From Adiantum capillus-veneris (lineage: Eukaryota; Streptophyta; Polypodiopsida; Polypodiales; Pteridaceae): a stretch of 64,000 nucleotides of DNA. The notes below the pieces were generated by a model. That model was not told where the DNA came from. It did not search any database and saw only the letters and a program-made list of their open reading frames with translations. The translations under genes and the position numbers were made by a program. Location: assembly GCA_014529385.2 (NCBI GenBank), contig CM043960.1:76469910-76533909 (forward strand), written 5' to 3'. Below, in pieces: positions 43,261 through 53,858 of the stretch. Each line of letters starts with the position of its first letter. The stretch's first letter is position 1.

Positions 43261-44000
43261 TCATTCTGTTGTAATCATCTGTGAATGTGATAAAATATCG
43301 ACAACATTCGGCGTAGCATGATCACAAGGTCCCCAAATATCTGAATGAACAATTTCCAAAGGACTTTGACTAATTCTCCCCCTCTTTGGAAATGGTAAAC
43401 GAGATTGGTTTCCAAATTGACAAGCTTCACAAACATGATCAAAATTCAATCTGCCAAACTTTAGTAATCCATGTACAATTTGATTTGATTGCATATGCTT
43501 TAGTCTTCTAAAATTGACATGACCAATCCTCTTATGCCATAACTCTGCCCAATCATCTTGAGTGGCTGATTTTTTTGCATACATACTGCTGTGTAAACAT
43601 GGATATCCAAATTCCAATGAGAACAAGCGACCTTTCTTTCTTCCATGTGTCAATATCTTGCCTGGTTTGCCTTTGTGAAACTCCTCTATGAAGCAGCCAT
43701 AATGATTAAAACGGACTTGCAACCCTTGATCTGTCATTTGTCCAACTGATGCTAAATTCTTTGTGATTGAAGGCACGTATAGAACATCTCCAAATGTGTT
43801 GTATGTCCCGTCTTTTTCTAGCAATGGAATTAAACCAACATGCGTAATCCGATGCATAGTATCATCACCTGTAGCGACAAACTCATCCTCTTCTATCTTC
43901 TCTTTTCTGTCAAACCATTCACCATGATATGTCATATGATTTGTGGCACCACTACCTAGGCTCCACCATGCTTCCAACAACATGCTCCATAGGAAATAAA
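43261..44000 (-). pseudogene. Copia A protease and pre-integrase region
   Basis: The protease reads WWSLGSGATNHMT near 43960: the catalytic Asp of D-S-G is Gly here (a single-base change from GAT/GAC). It is followed by 'LYVPSITKNLASVGQM', the pre-integrase phrase 'AELWHKRIGHVNFRRL', the zinc-finger Cys pair and 'HSDIWGP'. It sits in a different frame from the upstream gag. Inactive on two counts. Confidence 0.85.
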
Positions 44001-44463
44001 TGTCCACTCGATCTATTGTCATATATATTTTGATCATAAGGATTATATCCAGCAAAGTTTCCTCCATGTCTACCATAACCTCGGCCTCTTCCACCACGAT
44101 CACGATTTTGATTTAGCCTTGTGTAACATTCTCTTTCAAAGTGACCATAAATGCCACATCTGTTACAATATCCATCTCTTTGAGGATGTACAAATCGTCC
44201 ACCTCCACGTCCATGAGGTCGGGCTCTCCCCCTACCTCTTTGGCTGTAATCATTGTAACTTTGACTTTGTTGGTTTTGCCATTGACCTCTTCCAGCATTG
44301 TTTCCACGACCATAGTTTCCTCTTCCACTTCTATTGTTTCCACGACCTCTAGAGGAAAAAACCTGATCTCTGGAATTGTTATTTGATGTAGAAGGACCTG
44401 ACTTGCCTAACTTCACCTCTTCTTGAAAACTAAGGTTTACTAACTCTTTAAAATCAGGCATGT
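43990..44463 (-). pseudogene. Copia A gag, C-terminal part with RGG region and zinc knuckle
   Basis: In sense order: 'PDFKELVNLSFQEEVK', a long Arg/Gly-rich stretch (nucleic-acid binding), the canonical knuckle CNRCGIYGHFEREC near 44160, then a Gly-rich tail. It is the continuation of the gag at 47951-48525; the join falls exactly at the copia B target site. Confidence 0.88.
44459..44463. repeat. Target-site duplication CATGT (left of copia B)
   Basis: Matches 47951-47955. Removing copia B and one CATGT rejoins copia A gag in frame. Confidence 0.92.
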
Positions 44464-44653
44464 TGTTGGGGTATAGGCGCCTGTGCCTTGCCCGGCCGCC
44501 CAGAGTCTGGGCGCCCACTGACTTGTATACCTTATACATAGCATAAGTGTATAGGGGGCTGCTCACTCTTTGAGTCTCCCCACCCACATAGTGTGTGTCT
44601 CCTTCTCTCTCTCTCTCTCACTCTCAGTCTGTGGTGCTCCCCGATCCCCTTCA
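44464..44653 (+). repeat. Copia B 5' LTR
   Basis: 190 bp, TGTTGGGGTATAGG...CCCCTTCA, with a CT microsatellite near its end. Confidence 0.95.
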
Positions 44654-44655
44654 AT

Positions 44656-44667
44656 TGGTATCAGAGC
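44656..44667 (+). other. Copia B primer binding site
   Basis: TGGTATCAGAGC two bases after the LTR. Confidence 0.93.
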
Positions 44668-46055
44668 TATGGTGACCGCGGAGAGCACGACGGCTTTGAG
44701 AGCTTCGAGGCGATAGCTCGCTCGCTCTCGACGGTGGAGTTCGATCGCGAAGTTTCACGAAGAGCGATTTTAGCTTGAGGAGCATTGTCTTTGGAGCTTA
44801 GGAGCTTGGTGTGGTCAAGCTTGGTCGAGGAGGCGGTTGCAGCTTCCTTGGTGAGAGGAGCTTTTGAGCTCAGTGGAGCTCGTTAGAGAAGTGCTCGGCG
44901 GAGGAGAGCTTGACATTCGAGTGCTTGGATGCTGTTGTGGCAGAGCTCTTGTGTTGGAGCTTGCATTGAGAGGACATTGCATCACGCAGAGTGGAGCAGG
45001 AGCAGGTTCAAAACTGTGTGCAGCTCGTTTTTGCCATTTTTGGGCTCTAAAACGCAGTTTTTTGCGTAGCTCCGTCATACAGAGTCAGATCTACATGATC
45101 CAGGAGTTTAGGTCAGGGTTTTGGCACGCTCCGGACGCGATGGTGATGTCTATTTGCTGAAATTATGCTTTGAATTACAGCAGGTACAGCAGCAAGTTTA
45201 TTTGTGCACTCTCGGGTCCCAAAAACACTGTTTTTGGCATAGCTTTCACACCCGGACTCGGATACATATGATCCAGGAGTCTACCTTGGGGTTTTGGCAT
45301 GCTCCGGACACGCTCGTCATATCAGAATTTTAAAATTCTGAACGCTGAATTTTCTGCAGCAGCAGCAGTTGTTTATTGTGTCGAGGATTCCACACATGGT
45401 TTGCTCTCAGATGTGAGAGTGATATTTGCTGCAAGTTTCCTCACAGGTGGGAGGATACGATGTATGCCTTATGTGGTCTGATGCTCAGGGAGACTAATGT
45501 GATTGCATTTTGAGCTCGGCAATGTATGCCTCGAGCATGTTTTTTGGCAGTCACAGGTAGAGCAGATATTTGTGTACTAGATTTGCAGGTGTTTGCAATG
45601 ATGTATGCAAAGTGTGGAGATTGGTGCATGCATTTGGAGTGCGGTTTGATGCGCTTTGGTTGCTCATGGTTTTGAGCGTGCAGTCAGTTTGGTTACTGGT
45701 TTTGTGGCCGTTTTACTAACGAAACTCTGGCGAAATTTTCCCAGGAGTTTTATGCGCATCATTTATGCGATCTAGGTAGAGATTGCGGGTTGCACTCAAC
45801 ATTTGCGTGCGGTGTTCTCTGCAGGTGGGAGATTTGTGCGTGTGTATGCATCGATACCACACATTGTGGGCTTGGTGATTAGCTCACAGATTGCAGTGTG
45901 ATACTAGAGCAGGCGAGGCTTGTATTGACATTGCGAGAGCTCTATTTTGGAGTGTGTCTCACAGGTTTTACATTGTGTTTCTGGCCATATTGGTAGACAG
46001 TTTCCAGGTGTTGTTGGTGAGGTGGTTTTGCTTTCTAGTTTGCTACATTGTGCTC
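44668..46055 (+). other. Copia B leader with a duplicated conserved motif
   Basis: About 1.4 kb, untranslated. Two related blocks (45030-45150 and 45205-45325) share 'tgatccaggagt', 'ggttttggca.gctccgga' and the spacing between them. The same block occurs once in the leader of copia A (49268-49362, minus). Several 'acaggtggga' phrases follow further down. Confidence 0.7.
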
Positions 46056-47681
46056 ATGGCAGAGACAGGTGATCGATCAGATTGTGACCTCTCACAGATG
46101 CGCGTGTTTGATGGGTCAGACTTTGCGGCATGGAGAGAGTGTATGCTTGATGCATTGACACAGCGAGGGTTGCATCGACCATTGAGTGGTGATGTAGGTA
46201 GACCTTCAAACATGTCTGACGATCAGTGGCAGGAGCTAGAGGAGATGGCACTATCTACGCTCTCTTTACACCTTGCGGAATCTGTATATGCTCTTGTTAT
46301 GTATGAGACTACTTCGAGAGCACTTTGGCGCAGATTACATGATATGTATGATAGATCTGAGTCATCACGGACTCGTGTGAGACATGTACATTCACGAGCA
46401 CGCCGACAGATGACATGTTGGTATTGTGGTCATTCTGGACACGTTAGACGGCGCTGTTTTCGTCGTATGCGACATCGTAGGAGACATGGCAGTCTCAGAG
46501 ATGTATGTAGTGATGCCATGGACTCAGTTGCTTTGACAGTTGAGGCACATGTAGTGTCGGAGTATACTAGTGACGGGGATGTCACTTTTACCTCGAGCTA
46601 TGCACGAGATGCTATACATGTGGATAGTGCACTCCCTTCGCAGTGGTTGTTAGACGCAGATGCTATGTTTCATGTCACGCCGCATCGTGCATGGTTTTGT
46701 AGCTATTCTAGCGGGATGCTTGGCAGTGTACATTTGACCGATGGATCGGTGCATGCGATAGCAGGTGCAGGAGATGTGAGACTGTCATTACCGAGTGGTG
46801 CATCTTACTTGTTACGACATGTGCGCTATGTACCAGATTTGACAATGAGTTTGATCTCGATTGGTCAGCTAAGAGATTGTGGATGTCAGATTTCTCTACG
46901 AGAGCGAGATTTTGTGATGCATTTGGGTTCGCTAGTGATTGCGAGAGGTGCCAGGAGTGGTACACGTTACCCATTGCATGTGGATCACACGAGAGACGGT
47001 GTTGTCTCTGTGATCACGCAGCCAGGTAGAGAGCGAGAGAGCAGGCGAGTCTCTTTTGCTTGTGGGTTGCAGGATGCTTTGCATGGAGTGCAGAGCAGTG
47101 ACCTTGTTGTGCAGGTTGCGTCTACGGATGCACAGTTAGAGCGGGACAGCTCTAGTGAGTCACAACAGGATGAGTCATCAGAGGTGATGACAGAGATGAC
47201 TCACATGGATGTTGAGATGTCGACTATTGTGGAGTCATTTCTTGATATGCTTATGCCAGAGCTTGATGCAGATTCAGGACATATGGATACACTTGGTACA
47301 CATGTGATATGTGGTGGGCACGAGGAGTCACTCCAGAGCTCGGAGTCAGAGTGCCATGGTCTCTATGATAGGGGACAGGATTGCCATGTGTTGAGTTCTG
47401 AGTTGGAGGTGACAGAGGTTGCCAGGGTTGCATCAACGTTCGGTGTCCTTATGTACGAGATGCTGATCTCGAGGCCCGACATAGCAGCTGCAGTGGGAGC
47501 ATTTGCAGCAGGGTTGATCAGTCGTTCGATGACTGATCTCGGCATAGAGCATAGGGGAGGTTTGCAGGTATTGCGTACATACTTGCAGTACGTGTGCGGT
47601 ACATCTGGTGGTGTATGGACTTACACAGGAGCAGGACAGCCGGATGCACACGATCACAGCCAGCCAGTGGGCATCGGTTGA
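46056..47681 (+). CDS. Copia B fused Gag-protease-RT-remnant protein (541 aa)
   Basis: ATG at 46056 (MAETGDRSDCDLSQMRVFDG); the frame is open for 55 more codons upstream but without an ATG. Copia Gag core covers about 15-105 and is shorter than usual. Then come an Arg-rich stretch, one CX2CX4HX4C knuckle (CWYCGHSGHVRRRC, 121-134) and a retropepsin region at about 195-330 with LLDADAMFHVTPH, where canonical DSGAS is DADAM, so it is probably inactive. An acidic Ser/Glu-rich linker (355-450) leads to a piece of RT C-terminal connection ('GVLMYEMLISRPDIAAAVG', 'LQVLRTYLQYVCGTSGGV', about 460-520). Integrase, the RT active site and RNase H are gone, yet the frame is intact. Either a functional trans-mobilised protein or a recent insertion not yet decayed. 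Confidence 0.85.
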   Translation: MAETGDRSDCDLSQMRVFDGSDFAAWRECMLDALTQRGLHRPLSGDVGRPSNMSDDQWQELEEMALSTLSLHLAESVYALVMYETTSRALWRRLHDMYDRSESSRTRVRHVHSRARRQMTCWYCGHSGHVRRRCFRRMRHRRRHGSLRDVCSDAMDSVALTVEAHVVSEYTSDGDVTFTSSYARDAIHVDSALPSQWLLDADAMFHVTPHRAWFCSYSSGMLGSVHLTDGSVHAIAGAGDVRLSLPSGASYLLRHVRYVPDLTMSLISIGQLRDCGCQISLRERDFVMHLGSLVIARGARSGTRYPLHVDHTRDGVVSVITQPGRERESRRVSFACGLQDALHGVQSSDLVVQVASTDAQLERDSSSESQQDESSEVMTEMTHMDVEMSTIVESFLDMLMPELDADSGHMDTLGTHVICGGHEESLQSSESECHGLYDRGQDCHVLSSELEVTEVARVASTFGVLMYEMLISRPDIAAAVGAFAAGLISRSMTDLGIEHRGGLQVLRTYLQYVCGTSGGVWTYTGAGQPDAHDHSQPVGIG

Positions 47682-47749
47682 GAGCGGTTTTCTCTCACCT
47701 TTTTTAGTCTTTAGACTAGGTTCCCTTGCTTAAAGGCACAGTCGCCTTT

Positions 47750-47760
47750 AAGTGGGAGGT
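47750..47760 (+). promoter_or_regulatory. Copia B polypurine tract
   Basis: AAGTGGGAGGT directly before the 3' LTR. Confidence 0.85.
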
Positions 47761-47950
47761 TGTTGGGGTATAGGCGCCTGTGCCTTGCCCGGCCGCCCAG
47801 AGTCTGGGCGCCCACTGACTTGTATACCTTATACATAGCATAAGTGTATAAGGGGCTGCTCACTCTTTGAGTCTCCCCACCCACATAGTGTGTGTCTCCT
47901 TCTCTCTCTCTCTCTCACTCTCAGTCTGTGGTGCTCCCCGATCCCCTTCA
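47761..47950 (+). repeat. Copia B 3' LTR
   Basis: 190 bp, one difference from the 5' LTR, followed by TSD CATGT (47951-47955). Confidence 0.95.
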
Positions 47951-48525
47951 CATGTGTCCTCGAACAGATATAGATGTATCCAACGACTTGTATTCCGGTC
48001 CCAAACCATTCAATGTCACTGAAACTAAGTCATCATCTGGAACTTCAACATTAATGCTCACAAGATCTTCCTGTATTTGCTTTATCTCTGTCACATAATC
48101 TGATATGGATCTATTTCCTCGCCATACACAATGTAACCTTTGCCTCAAGTGAACTTTTCGTGGTTCTGTATTGGAGCTGTTCATTCTTGCTAGTATCTCC
48201 CATGCTTCCTTTGGAGATTGAGCCTTCTTCACATGTGGTATATAAAGAAGTCACTAATGCATAGTGAAATCCAATGCATCACTTTCCTTGAATTCTCGAT
48301 CCACTTCTTGTAAGCTCTTACTCCTGCTTGCCATGTTTTATGTGCTTCAACATTCTCTCTGTTTGGTTCCAAACAAACCTCAGGACACTCTTGTTCACCT
48401 GTAATGTAATCCCATAAACCTTTGCCCATGATAAAGTTCTCCATCATGTAAGACCATATGTTGTAGTTCTCTCTGGTCAGCTTCTCTCCAACAATCTGTG
48501 TGACTTGAGTTGAACTTTTTGCCAT
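47951..48525 (-). pseudogene. Copia A gag, N-terminal part
   Basis: ATG at 48525 (MAKSSTQVTQIVGEKLTRENYNIW). UBN2-type Gag core with 'AWEILARMNSSN' and 'YVTEIKQIQEDLVSI', ending '...SLDTSISVRGHM' at the copia B junction. A frameshift near 48235 divides it. The other half is at 43990-44463. Confidence 0.88.
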
Positions 48526-49418
48526 CTTTACTCTCTCAATTTCTTCCAAAGGATTTTGACAAAATTTCGGCAGAGTTCTGTTTGTATTTGGACAATATCT
48601 TAGGTGACAATCTCAACCAAAGTGCTCATAAACACTGACAGAAAATCTCTCACTACCAAGGGAAAAATCCACTGACTCACTTTACCACAGACTGACTCAA
48701 TACTATGCATAAATACTCTAAAACAATGTCCACATGGACCTGTATGCAAATGATATCCATACGCTGTACTATACCACATATCCATACATCCACCTTCTTC
48801 CCATAGTCGTATAAACGACATATGAGGTCTTTCGCGGGGCCAGTCGGGGGTTCGCTCCAGTACCTAATCCACCTTGCCAAGGTACCAAAGCTCCCAAGGC
48901 AAGGCTTCAAAAAACCTCACTCGACCCTCACAAAGGTTGCAGTTTTCTAAAATACATTAACCGCATATCCATACATAACCACAAAGTACTCAATCTGACA
49001 ATATAACCGCCTCAACTTCTTTCCACAACTTTTCTTACATAGGCGGCTGTCCATAAGGGACCCACAACAACCAAACATAATCTTCGATAACGCAATGTCA
49101 TGATGCAAAAGCTCTATGTCGCTCTCCAAAACCTGTGTAAATGCTGAATTCTTCACCTATAACCTGTAAATCTACTGCCGAGTGCAAAACTGGAAATCTC
49201 CTATGCTTGTGTAAGCTGGCTGTTTGCTGCAAAAAATTGTAGATTTTTAGCAAATCCGAGTATTTCAATGCGTTTGGAATGCCCAAAAACATAAAGATAG
49301 AATCCTGGATCACTGTATTCTGAGTTTGGGTGAGGGAGTTATGACCAAAAAAACTCTCTTTTTGGCTGTTTTCCAGAGCTGCGGAAATCTGTGTATTGAC
49401 TGTAGCTTCTTAAACTGA
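48526..49418 (-). other. Copia A leader
   Basis: Untranslated, about 890 bp. 49268-49362 contains the block shared with copia B ('tgatccagga', 'tttttgg.cat'). Nothing else recognised. Confidence 0.65.
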
Positions 49419-49430
49419 GCTCTGATACCA
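49419..49430 (-). other. Copia A primer binding site
   Basis: Complement TGGTATCAGAGC, three bases from the 5' LTR. Confidence 0.9.
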
Positions 49431-49433
49431 CTT

Positions 49434-49681
49434 TGTAGAGTGCGCAGGTGAACGGGAAGGTAGGAAAGAAGACTACACACACACACACACACACACACCA
49501 ACACACATCGAGACACACACACACACACACACAATCGTTACCCTGCAGCCAGCCATTGAACGTGCTGCTCTCACTCTTTTTCTTCTTGAACTATTATCCA
49601 AAGTATAATTACAACATAGTATAGTCAGTGTCCGGTCGCCCATAGCACAATGGACATATTCTTTAACATCATATTCTTTAA
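49434..49681 (-). repeat. Copia A 5' LTR
   Basis: About 248 bp. Its outer end lacks the final CA seen in the 3' LTR and runs straight into a G run. Confidence 0.87.
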
Positions 49682-50597
49682 GGGGGGGGGGCGAGGAGCC
49701 TGAGAGAACACCCCCCAAGAATGCCCCTAGCTTCCTTGGTCGACCCCCTCTTCTAGCATAAGCATGAAGCTCATTGGACCCCTGCAATTCTGACCGATCT
49801 CACAAGAAAGATGCGTATCAAGCAAGCATGCTAGCCTTGGGACAAGTGTCTCCCTTTCCCCTTTAAGAGAGAGGACTTGATATATGTAAAAACAACTAAT
49901 TAAATTTACTAATTTATTATTGGACCCCTTGGGTGGCCAACCAATAGGCTTTAGGCACACCATGAGGGCAACATGAGGAGGAACTTGACAAGTGTCCCTT
50001 TTGCTTTCTTTGTACCAAGATTTCCTTGTGTGAATGTGTGTGTGTTCTCTCTCATCCCCCCTCTTGTAGGGCTCGCCCCCTCCTTGTATGGACATATGTT
50101 GACTTTTTCACACCTTACCCTCGAGTACCTTAGTCAGAAAGCATGACAAAGCACCTCAATCTTGGGTGGTGTTCCCCCCACAAGCACCTCAAGCACCTTA
50201 GTTAGCAAGCACGACAAGCACCTCAAGCACCTTAGTTATCAAGTACAACAAGCACCTCAAGCACCTTAGTCATCAAGCACGACAAGCATCTCAAGCACCT
50301 TAAGCTTGGACCGGGTTCCCACCTCAAGCTCAGCCCTAACTTACCTAAGGTCAAAGGACTTTTACACTAACCTTTGGAGGTATTTAATGAAGCTAACCCT
50401 AAGGTCTTTAAGCTCCATTTGCTCTTTGACATATCATCTCTCATTTGAGCCCCTTTACCATTGGCCCCGTGTCGACGAGATAGACCTAAAGCACATACTT
50501 ATATTCTAACCCTTGTTCCTGTTTATTCTCCCACATTAAATGATCAGTGTAATATGAGAAAATAATGTGGGTTGGTTAGATATTAGTTTTTATGACA
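49682..50597 (-). repeat. Chromovirus 3' LTR, proximal part
   Basis: Continues the LTR interrupted at 40467. It shares 'gacaagtgtc.ccctttcccc' and 'agggctcgccccctcct' with 33672-35254, and ends TATGACA at 50597 (sense start TGTCATAAAAACTAATATC). A 'caagcaccttagt' repeat patch at 50130-50310 is specific to this copy. Confidence 0.8.
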
Positions 50598-50620
50598 TTA
50601 CCTCCCTCTTGAAACCATAG
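50598..50620 (-). promoter_or_regulatory. Chromovirus polypurine tract
   Basis: Sense GGTTTCAAGAGGGAGGTAA directly before the LTR TGTCATAA. Confidence 0.75.
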
Positions 50621-50954
50621 TCGTCCTCGACTATGAGGTAGAAGAGATAAAGCCTTAGCCATTAGTCAATTTGCCTAGCAGGTAGAGGATCCCTTTTTAC
50701 CCTACGACATCTTTCCAAGATGGATGACAAACCCCTTTGGTGCTTGGGAGACATAGCTTCCGCAAGCATGTCTGCTCGTTAATCCATTTCATTCTCCCAA
50801 AGTAGAGTGACAAGTTCTACTTGGTGTTTGAGAGACATCGTCATCACAAACATGATTCTAAGCATGCATACTACTTAAATTTGTGCACAATAAAAAGAGA
50901 ATTAGTCTTATAAAACAAACGCATTGATCATTTAAAAGAAACTTGTACATTTGC
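50621..50954 (-). other. Chromovirus 3' untranslated region
   Basis: Between the end of pol and the polypurine tract. Nothing further recognised. Confidence 0.5.
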
Positions 50955-51387
50955 TTACTCTAATGTAGCATTGTAAGAATTGACAAGGTTCATACTATCC
51001 TTAAGTTGTATTCCTTGCATCCATCTAGCATCTTCAAAAGGATAATTTTTTAACTTAATAAGATAACGTCGTATAATCTTACCATGTCGTAGTACCTTGT
51101 CTTCATGCCAAAGGATAGCTTTGGGTTGTAGCACCTCTTCTTGGTCTTCGATTTTGGGAGGGTCTACAATAATTGGTTCACTTGATGGCTCTCCTTTGTA
51201 GGGCTTAAGTAGGCTCACATGAAAAGCAGTGTGTATGAGCCAATGGTTGGGCAACTTGAGTTGATAAGCCATCTCATTGAAGGGCTTCAAGATTTAAAAA
51301 GGACCATAGTATCTTTTTGCTAGCTTAGCCTAATTCTGGCCCGTAGGATTTTTTCCCGTCGTTTGCTTCAACCGAGCCTTGGGAAAC
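50955..51387 (-). pseudogene. Chromovirus pol C-terminus with chromodomain
   Basis: 51290-50955 is open: 'YQLKLPNHWLIHTAFHVSLLKPYKG' (integrase C-terminal region) and a chromodomain-like segment 'AILWHEDKVLRHGKIIRRYL', then 'KNYPFEDARWM'. Upstream, the frame continues with stops ('TGQN*AKLAKRYYGPF*ILKPFNEM'). Cut at 51387 by the next element. Confidence 0.85.
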
Positions 51388-52064
<677 letters not shown>

Positions 52065-52066
52065 TG

Positions 52067-52078
52067 CCCCCCTTCCTG
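52067..52078 (-). promoter_or_regulatory. Polypurine tract of the pol-bearing element
   Basis: Sense CAGGAAGGGGGG then CA and the LTR. Confidence 0.85.
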
Positions 52079-53435
52079 ATGTAGATTTCGTCCTCGGAAG
52101 CTATTGAGTTGAAGCTCGTTGGTCGAGGTGGAAGAGCATTTGAGATGAATGTCCTTAGCCTTCATTAGTCATTGCAAAATCAAACAACATTGCACAGTAA
52201 TTGCATTTTCATAAGCGTTTAAAAAGCATATGTAATTTTAGGCAAACAATTGATTGGTGACAGAATTTTAAACAATTTGTCAACAATAAGCATTAAATTG
52301 CAATGTAATCAAATGCATAAACAAATTTAAAGGTAAAAAATTAAACAAGTATGGGGTCGCTAATTTAACGGTTGAAAGGCACCAGAGATCGACTATTAAT
52401 ACCATGGGTAAGCTTCTTAATTTTCTCTGGTTAATTAAGTTGTTTAATCGCGAGAGCCAAGTATTTCATGTTCAAGGGCTGACTAGAGGCTATACCTAGA
52501 GGACCTGGTAGTTAAGCTACGATAAAAGGAATTTCTCATGAAATCATCGCCTGACTGATTACCTTTTCTTTGACCCCCCAAAGTGTTTTCACAGTGATTC
52601 AATTTGATGTGTGTGCTTATTTTGTATGCCTTGGGTTTTTTGCTTTTCAAGGAAAAGCGCCCACACTGGGAACCTCTAGGGCTCTAGTACCATAGGCAAT
52701 ACATGTGAGTGAAGTACCAAATCAAGCTGAGATTTCTCTTCCAGCTTAAGATTTTACATTGTGGCACTTTGATTTTTTGTTTGTTCATTTTCAGCATTTT
52801 AATTTTGTAACTTTGGGGGGTCATATAACACTGATACACCTCCCCAGGCTCATCACACTAGTAAACTCCCTTTATAATACTTAAGCAAAAGGTCAATAGG
52901 GTCAAGCCCACTAGAAATCCCTAGTACATTTCACACAATGCTGCCTAAATCGGATTAAGAACCTAAGTAACCATTGATTATTAGGAAGGCATTCCCCATG
53001 GTATTAAGAGAAGATCTCTAACACCTAACTTGGTCAAACTAGCTTATTCAGACTGGTTGATTTTTAAACCTAGACAAGTGATTATGACAAAAAATTACAT
53101 TGAATTAAATGTTTGTTACTAAGCAAATGTGTTGGATATTATCCTACCAATCACAATTAAAGCAGACAATCATAGATGCAAAAAAGATAAGGGGCAATGC
53201 TAATGGACAAGAAACACCTGTTTGTGTCGATGGTCGCGCTTGATTTGAAGAGTGAGTCGAGATAAAGATTTCATGAAGGTCCAAATCCTATCAATAGAAA
53301 CACGCTCTTGTACACACTAGGAAACAAAAGGAATACCTCCAGGAGGCACATTAGTGGGAAAAGGTACCAACACTTATTGAACACAACAAAATACATAAGG
53401 AACCCTAACCTAATTATTTGCACTCCCCTAGAGAG
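52079..53435 (-). other. 3' noncoding block of the pol-bearing element
   Basis: Collinear with 2485-3680 of the tandem element, with moderate divergence and no indel larger than about 80 bp noticed. No ORF. Confidence 0.75.
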
Positions 53436-53858
53436 TCAAGGGAATAGGATATTGTAGAGGTTGGGGGGAAACCCTAAGGCTAAACCCCTATCCTCGTCGT
53501 CGAGATAAACAAAGTCATCATCCATGAGACCATATGTGCCATCCGTGTAGTCCTGTAAATTTTCTTCTTCATCATAGGTGCCCATGTTTACTAAGAAGGT
53601 CACTAGACGCCTATAGTCATCTTGGTCAAAAGGGTAGGCTTGTGCAATGGGAGAAATGCTCTCTACTAAGTATGGATCAGACGTGGTCAAGAGACGTATC
53701 AGCCATTCTAACTCCTCAAAATTCCTCTCACATGCTAGCGTACCTATCAAATCCCATTCACATGAAAGCACTGGAAAGACCATGTGAAATATTTGTGAAA
53801 AGTAACGAGGGTACCTCTCACCCAAGGTAGGAGTGGATGACTCTAGCGTACTAGCCAT
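53436..53858 (-). CDS. Small 3' accessory ORF, unknown function (140 aa)
   Basis: Intact frame from an ATG at 53858 (MASTLESSTPTLGERYPRYF) to 53436, between pol and the 3' LTR. The frame stays open for 12 codons upstream. The product is acidic and Asp/Glu/Tyr-rich toward the C-terminus ('YDEEENLQDYTDGTYGLMDD'), with a hydrophobic centre but no clear signal peptide or membrane span. 'tttgtgtgtacag' right before the ATG looks like a splice acceptor, which would suit a subgenomic spliced message. The position is that of env-like or extra ORFs in some plant gypsy elements, but I recognise no homology. It is absent from the tandem element, and open despite the stops throughout the neighbouring pol. 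Confidence 0.55.
   Translation of the reverse strand: MASTLESSTPTLGERYPRYFSQIFHMVFPVLSCEWDLIGTLACERNFEELEWLIRLLTTSDPYLVESISPIAQAYPFDQDDYRRLVTFLVNMGTYDEEENLQDYTDGTYGLMDDDFVYLDDEDRGLALGFPPNLYNILFP

Larger units (their letters stand above)
44464..47950 (+). mobile_element. Copia element B, compact non-autonomous, nested in copia A
   Basis: 3.49 kb. 190-bp LTRs (44464-44653, 47761-47950) with one difference noticed ('tataggggg' against 'tataagggg'), TSD CATGT, primer site 44656-44667 and polypurine tract AAGTGGGAGGT (47750-47760). It encodes one uninterrupted ORF made of gag, protease and a scrap of RT. The near-identical LTRs make it the youngest clear insertion in the nest. Confidence 0.95.
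40468..49681 (-). mobile_element. Copia element A, complete but inactivated
   Basis: LTRs of about 240 bp (40468-40705 and 49434-49681), initiator-Met primer site (49419-49430), polypurine tract (40706-40718), and all copia domains in order gag-PR-IN-RT-RNase H on the minus strand. The two LTRs differ at many sites, so this is older than copia B, which is inserted in its gag. Frameshifts and stops break each domain. Confidence 0.9.
39770..51387 (-). mobile_element. 3' end of a chromovirus (Ty3/gypsy), broken by copia A
   Basis: Contains the 3' LTR (39770-40467 plus 49682-50597), a polypurine tract and the end of pol with a chromodomain. The upstream part of pol is cut at 51387 by the LTR of the gypsy element that starts at 51388. 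The rest presumably lies right of the window. Confidence 0.8.

Noticed and set aside
45891-46055. 55-codon N-terminal extension of the copia B ORF, hydrophobic
   Set aside because: No ATG in the extension; the ATG at 46056 starts at the normal copia Gag N-terminus. The hydrophobic stretch is leader sequence.
48820-48900. Possible tRNA-like 'gggggttcgctcc' stretch
   Set aside because: No cloverleaf can be drawn around it; it is within the copia A leader.
50130-50310. CRISPR-like array of 'caagcaccttagt' units
   Set aside because: Units are degenerate, spacers are short and repetitive, and the context is a plant LTR; simple tandem repeats.
53436-53858. Calling the 3' ORF an envelope protein
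   Set aside because: The position fits, but there is no signal peptide, transmembrane segment or recognised similarity, so function is left open.
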